Source: Polyangiaceae bacterium (GTDB lineage Bacteria; Myxococcota_A; Polyangia; Polyangiales; Polyangiaceae). From it: DNA of 39,482 bases. Shown piece by piece: positions 23,674 through 33,302 of the stretch (its first letter is position 1; every line of letters begins with the position of its first letter). The stretch lies in contig WQYX01000034.1 of NCBI GenBank assembly GCA_009781005.1, positions 1 to 39,482 on the forward strand, given 5' to 3'. The position numbers and the translations under genes are program-made. The notes under the pieces are model-generated. The model was given only the letters and a program-made list of their open reading frames with translations. It did not search any database and had not been told where the DNA came from.

Positions 23674-25251
23674 TTACGGCTTGCTTCGGCGTGCGGCGAT
23701 CGACCGGATGAGAGCCAAATCGTTTTTGCCAATCTCGCCCATGATGATGAGCAAACCAAAATACGCAAACACCACTGCAATGGCGATCATGGGTGTGAGC
23801 AGGCGAGAGAACGCAGGCATATACATTCCAGCGGCGAAAGCTGCCGCGACGCACGCGCCCACGCGCAAGGCTGTCTTGATTGGCACAAAGACACCGGCTG
23901 CGTGCTTGACGCTGAAGACTGCGATCACGAGCGCAATGCCGAGAGCACCGGTTGTCGCGCCCGCGGCAGCAACGAGCTGCGGCGTGCCGAATGCCGCATC
24001 CGGAATGACGAGTGCGCATGCGCCTGCAAGCAGAGCGAGCGCGAGCGCCGTGATCGCCATCGCGAGGCGCTCGCGACCGAGGCTCACGAGCACCGTGGTG
24101 CCGAGGCCGAACATCGCGAAGGCTGCCTGGCCGAGCGCAAGGTAGTGAAGCGCGGGCGCGCCTTGCTTGGCGATCACTCCGCCGTAGGCAAACTTGATGA
24201 GCGCCTCCGGCATGGCGAGTACGACGACGACCAGCATTCCGCAGACGATGGCGCCGACTCGACAACCTCGGCTCACGAGCTCGGCGACGCGGGCGTCACC
24301 TTGCGAGGCGCGCGCGCGAGCAAGCATTGGGAAGAGGATCTGCGTGACGCTGAAGAGCAGTTGATACGGGAGAAATGCGAAGAGTTGGGCGGCGCGGTAG
24401 GCGGCGAGCCACTCGTTGGCAGCGCGAGAGGGATCGGTGAAATGATTGTATTCTGCACCAATCGAGAGATACCGGCCGAGAATGAAAATGTCGGCTTGCA
24501 TGAGGCCATTGGTGAAGAGCTGCGCGACCATCACGGGCACGATAAGCGCGAGGTAACCACGCGCCGTGGGCACCCCGGTCGGACGCGGTTCGGAGAGCGC
24601 GTGACCGGTCTTGGTCCAACCGAGTGCGACGGAGAACACGCCCGCGGCGGCAAGCGTTGCGCCGATCGTCGCTCCGAGAACGGCGGGCGAAGTGCCGAAC
24701 CGCGCTGCGATCGCGCCTCCGTGTTTCACGAACGCGTAGCCCATACCGAGCAAGCCGAGCGTGCGCAGCGTGGCGGCAATCATGTCGAGCGCAGCTTGCC
24801 GCGTGAAGACGCCGCGGCCATTGAGGTAACCGACGAGCGGCGCGTACACGCCGTAGATTCCGAGCACGATGCTCATCGTGACGAGCGGCGCGACGATTTG
24901 CGGATCGTGCTGGAAGTGAGCGAGGAGAGGCGAGCTCGCTGCCAGAAGCGCAGCGAAGAAGACGGCAACGACCGCGTGCACGCGCAAGGTTGCGCGCAGC
25001 GCCTGCTGTTCGTTCGCGCCGGCCGCGGCCACCGTGCGGCTGACGCCTTGCGTGGAGCTCGAGACGACGACGTTGTTCAGGATGTTCGAGACGGCAAGGA
25101 CACGAGACAGCGCGCCGTAGGCAGCTTGCGACGTAGCGAGCGGAAAGAGCGTCTGTTGTACGAGGCCGGTGACGATGAAGAAGACCTTCGCCGTTAGCAC
25201 CGCGAGGCCACCGCGGCCCGCGCGTTTTACTTCTGCGCTCGCCTCGTTCAT
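23674..25251 (-). CDS. Wzx/MATE-type polysaccharide flippase
   Basis: A 525-aa protein with about 12-14 hydrophobic segments, matching the MOP (MATE/MurJ/Wzx) exporter superfamily. Such proteins flip undecaprenyl-linked oligosaccharide across the inner membrane. It begins MNEASAEVKRAGRGGLAVLT, with an early segment FFIVTGLVQQTLFPLATS typical of the polysaccharide biosynthesis (PST) family. No glycosyltransferases are nearby, so the glycan is unknown. Its ATG overlaps the stop of the upstream lipoprotein gene (ATGA), indicating translational coupling. Confidence 0.87.
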   Translation of the reverse strand: MNEASAEVKRAGRGGLAVLTAKVFFIVTGLVQQTLFPLATSQAAYGALSRVLAVSNILNNVVVSSSTQGVSRTVAAAGANEQQALRATLRVHAVVAVFFAALLAASSPLLAHFQHDPQIVAPLVTMSIVLGIYGVYAPLVGYLNGRGVFTRQAALDMIAATLRTLGLLGMGYAFVKHGGAIAARFGTSPAVLGATIGATLAAAGVFSVALGWTKTGHALSEPRPTGVPTARGYLALIVPVMVAQLFTNGLMQADIFILGRYLSIGAEYNHFTDPSRAANEWLAAYRAAQLFAFLPYQLLFSVTQILFPMLARARASQGDARVAELVSRGCRVGAIVCGMLVVVVLAMPEALIKFAYGGVIAKQGAPALHYLALGQAAFAMFGLGTTVLVSLGRERLAMAITALALALLAGACALVIPDAAFGTPQLVAAAGATTGALGIALVIAVFSVKHAAGVFVPIKTALRVGACVAAAFAAGMYMPAFSRLLTPMIAIAVVFAYFGLLIIMGEIGKNDLALIRSIAARRSKP

Positions 25252-26420
25252 GGATATTGGGCTGGCCGGAGCGCGATCGGCTTCTGAGGAAGAGTAATCG
25301 CGCGTGTCGATAATTGTATATTACATGTACCAGGATCGCGCTCGAAGACGTGGACGATGTACCCGCCTTGCGCGTCTCGTCGATCCCCGACGTAGAGCGT
25401 GTTGCCGCGCCACGCGAGCCCTTGGAGCGTGTAGTCATCCGTCGCCAAGAGCGGCGCGTCGATGCCCGTCACGATCTCGCCGGTGTCCGGATCGAAGGTG
25501 ATGAGCGACGTTGGGTTCACGGCGTGCTCGGGCCCCGCCACAATCGCGGCGCCGCAATGATCCGTGACGGCGACCTCCGCCACGCTCGCGCCGATCGCTC
25601 GCTCGGTTACGAGCAGCGCGGTCGCGCCCGTCTGCGTGTCGAAGCGTTCGATGCCCGCGAGATCTTCGTCAGCGGCGTCGAAGCTTCTTGGCTCGGCGAG
25701 GAAGAGCGCGCCGGCGTACTCGGCCATCGCGTTGAACGGATCTCTCCCGGCGAGATCGATGACGGCTTCGACCGTACGCGTTGTGACGTCGATTCGAAGC
25801 ATTTGCGCTGACTGCGTCGACGACGCGTAGACATCGTTCGGCGTGAGTTTGGAGTCGTCGAGGCGATCGAGCGCGACGAAGGCTTTCGCGCTTCCTCCAA
25901 CGTCGACGATTCGGATCGATGCAGCCTGCGGGTTACCATCCGCGTCGTAACTCGAAGTGTCGATCGCGCATTCGGCAGCACCATCGCGCAATACCGCGAT
26001 GCACGGTGTCGCCCACAGCGGGACCCACACGGTGCCGTCAGGCGCGGCGGCGGCGTCTTGAGGATCGGCCGTACGCTTCGCGCCACTCACCGGCGCTGGC
26101 GCGAGATCACCTACGCTCGTCGGTGGCGCAATCGGCGTTGCGCATGCGGGATCGAGTTCGAAGAGCAGGTCCTTGTCTCTCGCAAGGTAGAACGCGCGGC
26201 CGTTCGACAGTGCGAGCGCCGGATCACTACCCAGCTCGATACTCGTCGTGATTGGACCGGCCGGAGCTCCGCAAATCGTACCTGAATTCTGAGAGTAGTC
26301 GCTCGCTGCCACGAGGAGCTCCACGCCATCACAGTTTGGAGGCTCGTCGTTTTTTGACCCGCACGCAGCAGCGACGACCAGCAGCGCGAGTACGGCGTAG
26401 TGAGATCGAAAGCGACGCAT
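25248..26420 (-). CDS. Lipoprotein with a beta-propeller-like body
   Basis: A 390-aa predicted outer-envelope lipoprotein: signal MRRFRSHYAVLALLVVAAAC with lipobox AAAC. The mature part has repeated strand-turn units of the SMP-30/gluconolactonase or quinoprotein-propeller type (AAAPDGTVWVPLW, GLAWRGNTLYVGDRRDAQGG, LITFDPDTGEIVTGID), and several Cys (TPCIAV, AAECAI) that may form disulfides. No catalytic residues can be assigned. An in-frame TTG at 26435 is an alternative start. It precedes and overlaps the flippase gene by four bases, so a shared envelope pathway is likely. Confidence 0.78.
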   Translation of the reverse strand: MRRFRSHYAVLALLVVAAACGSKNDEPPNCDGVELLVAASDYSQNSGTICGAPAGPITTSIELGSDPALALSNGRAFYLARDKDLLFELDPACATPIAPPTSVGDLAPAPVSGAKRTADPQDAAAAPDGTVWVPLWATPCIAVLRDGAAECAIDTSSYDADGNPQAASIRIVDVGGSAKAFVALDRLDDSKLTPNDVYASSTQSAQMLRIDVTTRTVEAVIDLAGRDPFNAMAEYAGALFLAEPRSFDAADEDLAGIERFDTQTGATALLVTERAIGASVAEVAVTDHCGAAIVAGPEHAVNPTSLITFDPDTGEIVTGIDAPLLATDDYTLQGLAWRGNTLYVGDRRDAQGGYIVHVFERDPGTCNIQLSTRAITLPQKPIALRPAQYP

Positions 26421-26464
26421 GGAGGCAGGGTTCAACCCTTGTCTGTCGACGCCGTCAACTCCTC

Positions 26465-26492
26465 AACCGCTTTCAAGTTGACGCGAGCGGTT
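26465..26492. repeat. Terminal fragment D of the 123-bp element
   Basis: CCGCTTTCAAGTTGACGCGAG is the reverse complement of the right end of copies A and B. The opposite terminus is missing. The fragment is itself bounded by AACCGCT and AGCGGTT, and a second overlapping pair GTCAACT/AGTTGAC lies at 26454-26460 and 26476-26482, so it can still fold. It overlaps the stop codon of the lipoprotein gene at 26491. Confidence 0.7.
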
Positions 26493-27027
26493 ACTCCATG
26501 CGCTTTGGATCGAGCAGGCCGCCGTCGGGTGAGAGTCCCGCCTTGTTTCGCCGCTCGTCTTCGCTGAGACCCGGCACGAACGGGGGTGGAGTGATGTCAC
26601 GCACGAGCACTTCGCACGTTGCGATGCCTGGTTTGCCGCGGCGGATCTCGATGGCGAGCTCGCGATTTGGATCGGCAACGGCGCGCACGTTCAAAAAGCG
26701 TATCTCGTCCGTGCTCACGGACACCGTTCCGCCCGTGACGCGCGCTCGAAAGAAGTTCGAGACTTGCTCGGGCGCGAGCGTGTTGGACGATGCGTGTACA
26801 GTCCCCGTAAAAGCGCGCGAGATGGTCATGCCTTGAGGGAGCTTGAGTTCGAAGGCCTTCTCTTTGCCTTCCGGCAGCTCGCCCGGCGCGAGGCGATCCG
26901 CGGGTAGCGCAGACGGCGTATTGGTTGCAGTCTGCAACTCTTCGCCTTTACGCTTGCAGCTCAAAGGCCCCAGCGCCACAAGCCCCGAGACGAGCACGAC
27001 GATCGCTAATCGATGACCAGTGCCCAT
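26491..27027 (-). CDS. Putative lipoprotein at the end of the pilus operon
   Basis: A 178-aa protein with export signal MGTGHRLAIVVLVSGLVALG followed by PLSC, a plausible though non-canonical lipidation site. The mature region (FELKLPQGMTISRAFTGTVH, VSNFFRARVTGGTVSVSTDE) suggests a small periplasmic beta domain; no family is recognised. Its ATG lies 22 bases inside the 3' end of pilY1, in another frame, so it is almost certainly translated from the pilus transcript and may help PilY1 or pilus assembly. That role is inference from position. Confidence 0.75.
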   Translation of the reverse strand: MGTGHRLAIVVLVSGLVALGPLSCKRKGEELQTATNTPSALPADRLAPGELPEGKEKAFELKLPQGMTISRAFTGTVHASSNTLAPEQVSNFFRARVTGGTVSVSTDEIRFLNVRAVADPNRELAIEIRRGKPGIATCEVLVRDITPPPFVPGLSEDERRNKAGLSPDGGLLDPKRME

Positions 27028-30000
27028 GAGTCGATGATCGTGGGGGTGCGGGGTTGCGGTAGTGCGACGGAGTTGACTTGAATGCCGCGCGTGCTTCCGG
27101 CCGCTGGTTTGGCCATGGGGATATCGAGCGAATACGACGATCCCGAGGACGAGGTCGTGCCATATTGCATCATACCGAAGAAATCCGCTGTGCCGATGCC
27201 CGCCGTTTCATCGCAATTCAAGTTTTGCTTGATTGCGACGCCGGGGATCTCCGCCGGGCTCGTTGGATCGGTCATGTTTACCTTTTGCACGAAGCCCGCG
27301 GAGGGATCCGGATACTTGGCTATTCCACCTAATTTCAAATTGCTCGAATCCTGCGGTTTGAAGTAGTCGACGCCCCAGACCCACTGCTGCGAGGATTCAC
27401 CGCACACGTTGCCGAGCGGCTCAGGAAGGTATGTTGCAAAATACAAAGTTCCGTCGAAGACAGCCATGGGGCCCGTGACACGCTCTCCGTTGATGAGCAC
27501 CGTGTACCAATTCACTTTCGCCTGCACGGCGCCCGTGAGGCCGCCGTTCGGGTCGGGCCGGCCTTCGGTGATCGAAAGGACAATGTTCTTGTCGGCACTC
27601 GCGATGAGATTTTCTTGATCGCCGGTCGCAACATTCAGCACGATGTTGCCAGTGGGATCGAGCGAAGCGATCGGTGGAACGGAGATTGGCTGACTCGAAA
27701 GCCCGCTGCTATCGAACCCCGTGCTCAAGAGATCTTGGAAGAGGCTTACGCTCCACCTCGATGGATCTTGGCTACTGAGATCGATGCGCCACATCGTTCC
27801 ATCCGCGTCGCCAATGAAGACTTTCTGCGCGACCGTACCCACGTCCGACGGGTAAACGATCGGCACACCGGTCATCGGCGAATCGAACGGTGAGTCGATG
27901 ACCTTTTTCTGATTCTGCAGTGCCATGGGCGCGTCGGTGAGGCGTGAGAAGTGCCGGATGATTTCGCCCGTGTCGGCGCGGACAATGGTGACGCTTCGGC
28001 CTGCCACGGGCGCCGCGCATGTCGTGCCCCATTGGCGCACTGCGGTGCGTCGTGGGTAGTTCGCCGAGTCGGACAAATCCTGCGATGGGTTTGAAATGAT
28101 GCGCGGGCACGTGGTGGTCTTGGTGGGTGGTCCGTCGGAGCCACCAGGCAGAATCGCAACACCAATCTCGCGTGGGTTGGTGCCGCCGTCCGGATCGAAG
28201 TAGAGCGTCGTGACGGCCGGCGTTCCCGATTGGTGACCAAAGAGCGCGACGAAGTTTTTGTTATCGGGGGCGCTCGTGCGGATCGTGGGCAACAAGGTTT
28301 CGCCCGCGGCCTTTGGTGCGTCGGTGAGCTGCCAGAGGAAGTGCGGGCCTCGCTTTGCCGATCCCGCGTTTGCGTCGGCGGCGAACGACACGTCGGCCAG
28401 TGAGCCGCGGCTAGGCGGCTCGTATTGGCTAGTGCAATCGTTGTTGCTGCAGTCGACGTCAGTCACGTTGAGCGCGTAGTAGCCAGGGCCGTTCGAACCC
28501 ATGCCTGCAACGAGCGTGGTGTGCCACTGATTGCCTAAGTACATGTCCGATTGCTTGCGCTCCCAGACGATGTCTTTGACGATGGGCGAGCCATCGAGAA
28601 GGATCTGCTGGCCCATGGGGTAGTTCGACGCGAGGCTCGAGAGGACCGCGGGTGGAACGAACGACCAGAGTTCGTGCTTGCCGCTCGGCGGCGCCTCTTG
28701 AAGCGCTTTGAATGCGTGCAGAATACCGTCCGTCGTTGCAACGAAGAGCGCACTTGGGCGCGCTTTGCGGCCGGTCGCGAAGACTTGGTAACCCTCGTCG
28801 CGCGAGAGCGCGATGGGTGGCGATACGGCAACGGGGTTTGAGCGAAAGACCGCGCCGAGCGCGGCGCATTCGGGCACGCAAACATCGCCCGGAGTCACCG
28901 CGTTGCAATCGGAGTCCTGATTGCACGACGTCGACGAATTGATCGCGCACTTGTTGCCCGAACCGAGTGACGGGCAGCGCACGTTCCACGTGTTGTATCC
29001 GCCGGCGCTCATCGCCGCTCCCGTTGCTGATGCAAAGCCCCAAATGACTTTCGCGCAATCATCTTTCAACAGGGCAGGGATCGTATTTCCGTTCATGTCG
29101 ACCGACCGCTTGCAGGTCGAATCGTCAATCATCATCGCGTCCGGCGTCATGGGGATGGTGCCGTCGTTGAGCCGACTGATTTCGGTCCCCAGATATGCAT
29201 CGATGCCGTCGGCAGGCGGAGAAGTCGTCACGAACGGGCGCATCGTTCGGCTCGAATCCGTGGCAGTGCCGTTGAGGGAATCGCCCTGCATGGTGATGAA
29301 GCGGCGTGCGCCGTCGTACGACTGCTGGGCCACGTTCTGGTCGAATGCGTCACCGAGCGATGCCTGGGGTGTCTGGCTCACCATCGTGATGCCGTTGCAG
29401 GTCATTCGCGTTCGATCAATTTGACCTGACCATGGCTTGATGGGACTCGGCACGAAAGAGGCTGTGAAGCTTGCAGCGATGTTCGTTGTCGTGCCGCTTC
29501 CGTCCGTCTTTGTCGTCGTAGAGACGGCCGAATATGCTGGAACGGTACGCGTGCTCGCGGTTCTCGTAATCTCCGCAAGTACGCGAGCGAAAGCTTCGGC
29601 GAGATCTCTCTGCGATTCGGCGAAGAACGGTGGCGCCGTTCCATTCGATCCGAAATAGGCAATCTCGTTGAGCTGGCAGCACGCGTCGGCAGCGCTGCCA
29701 ATGGGCGGCGGAGTCGCGTGGCAATAGTCGGACATCACTTTGCTGTTGCCGCTAAAGCCTCCTGCGGTGCCCGAGTAAAACCACGAGGAGCAATTGTTGT
29801 TCGGTGCAACCTGGAAGTTGGCAGGGAAGCCATCCCCCGTCGGACCGTTCGTCCCGTTGACCGAAAAGCCAATCACGAAGGTGCGAACGCGATGATGCCC
29901 CGTTCCGAGATAAAGCGAATTCGCGATATCCCACGCGATCGATTGCTGTGTGCCAGCAGGCGTGTTGGTTGAACTTGGATAAGGACACTGCCCTGCGGGT

Positions 30001-31226
30001 CCTTCGCAGCTCGGACGCATGTTGAGGTTCGGCGCGCCGTCGGTGAGGAGGATGATGTACTGATCGCGGCATCCGCCAGTGACGTAAGGGTCAGATTGCT
30101 CGGGGCCTTTCGGATTTTCCCAGAGGTAGTCGCGCGCATCATCCATCATGGCGTCGATGGGCGTTGCGCCGTAGGGTCGAGTTGCAACGATGACCTGTTG
30201 GATCTGGTCATTCGTGCGCTCGATATCGTTCAGCGTGCCGAGTGGATCCGCGAACGGAACCAAACGACCCTCCCATGGTGGGGCGCCCCAATTGCGTGCA
30301 CCCACCTCGAAGGGTGTGTTGGTTGCGCAGCCGGCTGGGCGGCCCTCCGCGGGATAGTTGGCCCACCCGTAGGTGAGGGATGGATGTAGGCTTGGGTAGG
30401 GGAACGGCGTCGAGCGAAGGTAGCTCCACATCCCGAGGAATGGTCCTGCCGGTGGTGGGGTCACCGTCGTCGCGGTGGGCATGACTTGGTTCACGCCGGT
30501 GCCCGGATCGACATCGTTGTCGAACGTCATCATCGCAAAGCGCACGTAATCGCGAGCCGCGTCGAGCTGGCCGTCACTTGCTTGAAGGAAGTCGCACGTG
30601 TTCGTGGTGGAATCCGGGATGGCTGCGCCGCCAGCCGCGCCCGGATAGTAACTTTGGATGTCGGTCCATTTGAGTTTGCGCAGGGCGTCCGAGGGGAAGC
30701 CATCCGCAGTCGCTCCAGCAGGCAGATCCATGCTCGATTGGTTGGTGGGCCCAACGCCGAAGCCGCCGCCGCCCGGCAGGCGCCATGGACCCATGGCGCA
30801 TGCATTGACGAGGGTGTTTCCTGTGAGCGGGCGGTGGTACGGAAGGAAGTAGTCCGCATCGTAAGGCTTCTGCCCGGCGATGCGATACTCGTTGACCAGG
30901 GCGCCACCCGTCGAGCGATCCATCTTTCCGCAACTAAAAAATGGTTGCATATTGCCCGTAAGCGCCTGGACGAGGATGCCCCAGCGATTCGGACTCGATG
31001 CAACCCCTGGGTTGCATGCATTTTCGACGTTGTCGGACGGAAGCGTGCCGTCCGACATGCGCTCCATCGAACCCGAGTTGTCGACGAGCAGAAGGACGTT
31101 CGGCAGCGCCTTGCTCGTCGTGACGTTCGTCTGAGCCTGCGCCGTATGCGAACCAAGAAGCGATGCGAGCAGCACTCCTGCTGCGGTGGAGAACGTGACC
31201 CGTGCTCGCATTCGCGTGAAATGCAT
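27006..31226 (-). CDS. pilY1: PilY1-like type IV pilus tip adhesin
   Basis: A 1406-aa secreted protein. The signal peptide MHFTRMRARVTFSTAAGVLL ends in AQA before QTNVTT. A von Willebrand A-like domain starts with VLLLVDNSGSM, a MIDAS DxSxS motif. The C-terminal half carries the PilY1 beta-propeller (LFVATTDGILHAFKALQEAP, WHTTLVAGMGSNGPGYYALN, VFIGDADGTMWRIDLSSQDP). A short Cys-dense insert (about 28860-28965) sits between the two. PilY1 sits at the pilus tip and governs pilus biogenesis, adhesion and surface sensing. The frame is open to 31526, but the signal peptide fixes ATG 31226, eight bases after the pilX stop. Confidence 0.93.
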   Translation of the reverse strand: MHFTRMRARVTFSTAAGVLLASLLGSHTAQAQTNVTTSKALPNVLLLVDNSGSMERMSDGTLPSDNVENACNPGVASSPNRWGILVQALTGNMQPFFSCGKMDRSTGGALVNEYRIAGQKPYDADYFLPYHRPLTGNTLVNACAMGPWRLPGGGGFGVGPTNQSSMDLPAGATADGFPSDALRKLKWTDIQSYYPGAAGGAAIPDSTTNTCDFLQASDGQLDAARDYVRFAMMTFDNDVDPGTGVNQVMPTATTVTPPPAGPFLGMWSYLRSTPFPYPSLHPSLTYGWANYPAEGRPAGCATNTPFEVGARNWGAPPWEGRLVPFADPLGTLNDIERTNDQIQQVIVATRPYGATPIDAMMDDARDYLWENPKGPEQSDPYVTGGCRDQYIILLTDGAPNLNMRPSCEGPAGQCPYPSSTNTPAGTQQSIAWDIANSLYLGTGHHRVRTFVIGFSVNGTNGPTGDGFPANFQVAPNNNCSSWFYSGTAGGFSGNSKVMSDYCHATPPPIGSAADACCQLNEIAYFGSNGTAPPFFAESQRDLAEAFARVLAEITRTASTRTVPAYSAVSTTTKTDGSGTTTNIAASFTASFVPSPIKPWSGQIDRTRMTCNGITMVSQTPQASLGDAFDQNVAQQSYDGARRFITMQGDSLNGTATDSSRTMRPFVTTSPPADGIDAYLGTEISRLNDGTIPMTPDAMMIDDSTCKRSVDMNGNTIPALLKDDCAKVIWGFASATGAAMSAGGYNTWNVRCPSLGSGNKCAINSSTSCNQDSDCNAVTPGDVCVPECAALGAVFRSNPVAVSPPIALSRDEGYQVFATGRKARPSALFVATTDGILHAFKALQEAPPSGKHELWSFVPPAVLSSLASNYPMGQQILLDGSPIVKDIVWERKQSDMYLGNQWHTTLVAGMGSNGPGYYALNVTDVDCSNNDCTSQYEPPSRGSLADVSFAADANAGSAKRGPHFLWQLTDAPKAAGETLLPTIRTSAPDNKNFVALFGHQSGTPAVTTLYFDPDGGTNPREIGVAILPGGSDGPPTKTTTCPRIISNPSQDLSDSANYPRRTAVRQWGTTCAAPVAGRSVTIVRADTGEIIRHFSRLTDAPMALQNQKKVIDSPFDSPMTGVPIVYPSDVGTVAQKVFIGDADGTMWRIDLSSQDPSRWSVSLFQDLLSTGFDSSGLSSQPISVPPIASLDPTGNIVLNVATGDQENLIASADKNIVLSITEGRPDPNGGLTGAVQAKVNWYTVLINGERVTGPMAVFDGTLYFATYLPEPLGNVCGESSQQWVWGVDYFKPQDSSNLKLGGIAKYPDPSAGFVQKVNMTDPTSPAEIPGVAIKQNLNCDETAGIGTADFFGMMQYGTTSSSGSSYSLDIPMAKPAAGSTRGIQVNSVALPQPRTPTIIDSWALVID

Positions 31227-31234
31227 GGATAACC

Positions 31235-31945
31235 TTATTGGTTGAGGGGACCGACGATGAAGCGTCCGCGTCCGACTTGCATGGAGTCGCCAACGTACGT
31301 ACCCGGGGCGGCTGTGGTGCCCCCGACGCGCACGAGGCCGTAGGTGCTCACCGACAACATGGCGAACTTGAGTCGCAGATTGACATCGTAACCTGGTGGT
31401 GGCGGCGCCTGCGTGGGGTTCGTGAGCTCGATGATGAAGTCGCCTCCGAGGGTGGGGTCTCCGTTGGCGCTCAGAGTCCCATTCCCGAACGACTGCGACG
31501 TGAACATGTCTTTGTTGCCCCCCCAACTGAGCTTCAAGTCATTGGGCGTGATCCTGACGCATGATTTGGCGCGGGCGCTGCCCGTCACGCCTGCCAGGTT
31601 TTTCTGCGCGGAGAGGCAGTTGTTCTGCGCTGCGTTCGTATCCGTCGGCGGGGGGGGGTTGAGCATCTGCACGTTGACGATGTTGTCGGCGTTCGCAGAC
31701 GTGACGTAATCGGCAGCCGCAACCGCCGCGAACTCGGCCGCGTGCTGAGCCTGCAATGCACGGCGAAAGTTGCTTGCTGCGCGGATGTCCGAGGTGGTCG
31801 TCGACATTGCATACACGGCCATGACCGCGAGCAAGCCAAGCGTGGTGACAACGACGAACATGACGGCACCTGCACTCGCGCGGCGTGCCTGTGCGCGATG
31901 CTTGGCAGCGTCGAGTTCATGGGGACATTGGCGGTCGGTGTTCAT
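31235..31945 (-). CDS. pilX: PilX-like minor pilus assembly protein
   Basis: A 236-aa protein anchored by one N-terminal hydrophobic helix (SAGAVMFVVVTTLGLLAVMA), followed by RRALQAQHAAEFAAVAAADY, the pattern of the PilX N-terminal domain. It lacks a GFxxxE prepilin cleavage motif, as many PilX proteins do. The C-terminal part is beta-rich with two Cys (NNCLSAQ, KSCVRITPND) that may pair. It lies between pilW and pilY1, the usual position, and probably primes pilus assembly with the minor pilins. Confidence 0.85.
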   Translation of the reverse strand: MNTDRQCPHELDAAKHRAQARRASAGAVMFVVVTTLGLLAVMAVYAMSTTTSDIRAASNFRRALQAQHAAEFAAVAAADYVTSANADNIVNVQMLNPPPPTDTNAAQNNCLSAQKNLAGVTGSARAKSCVRITPNDLKLSWGGNKDMFTSQSFGNGTLSANGDPTLGGDFIIELTNPTQAPPPPGYDVNLRLKFAMLSVSTYGLVRVGGTTAAPGTYVGDSMQVGRGRFIVGPLNQ

Positions 31946-31958
31946 CGTCTCGCGCCTC

Positions 31959-33302
31959 CTAGTAAATCATTCGAGCCTGGTTGATCAGCGCGACTTCGGA
32001 GGCGAGCGTGCGCACTCGTGCGAAGCGCGTGCACGCGCCGGCGCTGCCGGCGTTTTCGTCGATGCAGTAGCGGTAGAGAAAGCCGGTCGCAGGTCCCGGC
32101 ATGTCGGCCTCTCGATCAGGCAACGCCGCGCGCGCCGCGAGACGAAAGCGCACCGAGCGGATGCGCTGCGGTCCGGGCATGTTGGGGAGCGAAGTTGCGA
32201 CGTTGGCGCTTGCCCACGCTGGATTGTTCACGATGTCTGGGAAGTCGAAGCCCATAAGCTGTGGGTTCGCAGGTGGCTGCCCTTGATCGACGGTGAGCGC
32301 GAAGGCCATGTCGACGACGTACTCCGCGATGAGCTCGGGGTTACCTACGGGCTGCCCAGTCACTGCGTCGATGTACTGGCGAAAGAGATCGTACTTTGCA
32401 TTCGCGTCTTGTGGCGGATCGAGGCGCATATTTTGGACACGCTGGATGCTCCAGCGCACGGTCTGCACCGGCGCGATCTGAAGCTGCTCGAAGCCTTGGA
32501 CGCCGCCTATCTGACCGGTGTCGGCCGCCGAGAGCACGGCGTCTGCGATGTTTCCCGCGGTTGGAGCAGCGAACTCAACGAACGCCGCTGCCCCGTTCAT
32601 GCCCGCGGCGCACACGACGACGAAGTGCGTGCGTCCGCTCGAGTCGGTGACGCGCGCAGCGAAGTTCGCCGCGGCGACGGAGTTCGTTGTGTTGACGGGT
32701 ACGAAGATCGACTGGATGATTGCGGCCTGGTTGGTGGCCGGTGTGATGCCATCCGGCTGGAGCAGCATGCGAAGAACCGTTGGATCGTCGCCGTTCAAGG
32801 TCATGGCCTGCACACCGCATCCCGCAATGGGAAGACCGATCGTGCCGAGGTACTGGTCGTTCGATGTGAAGTTGCCCGTGATGTCGATCGCCTGCGGGTT
32901 CAGGTTGTTGGTGCCGGAAAGCGGCAGCGGCGTTGCCATCGCGGGATCGCCGTTCGGGTAGAGGCGCAGACTCGCGAGGTTGTTTAGCCCCGGGTAGCGC
33001 GAGCCGCTGTTGGCGGCTGGATCCGATGCGTTGGCCATGCGTGCGATCATCGGATCGAGCCTGATGTTGCCCGTGCTCATGAAGCTCGCGCGCGAGAGAT
33101 CGTTGGAGAGCCGCTGGGCCGCGATGCGCAGGGATTCTTCCGCCGACGTCGTGCGGATCTGCTCGTAGAACGTTCGTGTGGCCGTTCGCGCGAGCGCCAC
33201 GACCGCCATGGTGACGATGAGACCCGCAACGAGCGACACCATGAGCTCGGGGAGCGTGAAGCCACGGCATGCGGTGCGACGTCGATCATGCGCGCGCATC
33301 AT
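31959..33302 (-). CDS. pilW: PilW-like minor pilin
   Basis: A 447-aa minor pilin. The class III leader ends CRG and is followed by FTLPELMVSLVAGLIVTMAV, with the conserved Glu at +5 of the mature protein. The rest is a PilW-like globular region (ESLRIAAQRLSNDLSRASFM) larger than most pilins. The ATG at 33302 overlaps the pilV stop, and a second ATG immediately follows. It is processed by PilD-type prepilin peptidase, which is not in this window. Confidence 0.87.
   Translation of the reverse strand: MMRAHDRRRTACRGFTLPELMVSLVAGLIVTMAVVALARTATRTFYEQIRTTSAEESLRIAAQRLSNDLSRASFMSTGNIRLDPMIARMANASDPAANSGSRYPGLNNLASLRLYPNGDPAMATPLPLSGTNNLNPQAIDITGNFTSNDQYLGTIGLPIAGCGVQAMTLNGDDPTVLRMLLQPDGITPATNQAAIIQSIFVPVNTTNSVAAANFAARVTDSSGRTHFVVVCAAGMNGAAAFVEFAAPTAGNIADAVLSAADTGQIGGVQGFEQLQIAPVQTVRWSIQRVQNMRLDPPQDANAKYDLFRQYIDAVTGQPVGNPELIAEYVVDMAFALTVDQGQPPANPQLMGFDFPDIVNNPAWASANVATSLPNMPGPQRIRSVRFRLAARAALPDREADMPGPATGFLYRYCIDENAGSAGACTRFARVRTLASEVALINQARMIY

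Noticed and set aside
31227..31526. 100-codon N-terminal extension of PilY1
   Set aside because: It overlaps pilX and precedes a complete signal peptide that fixes the start at 31226.
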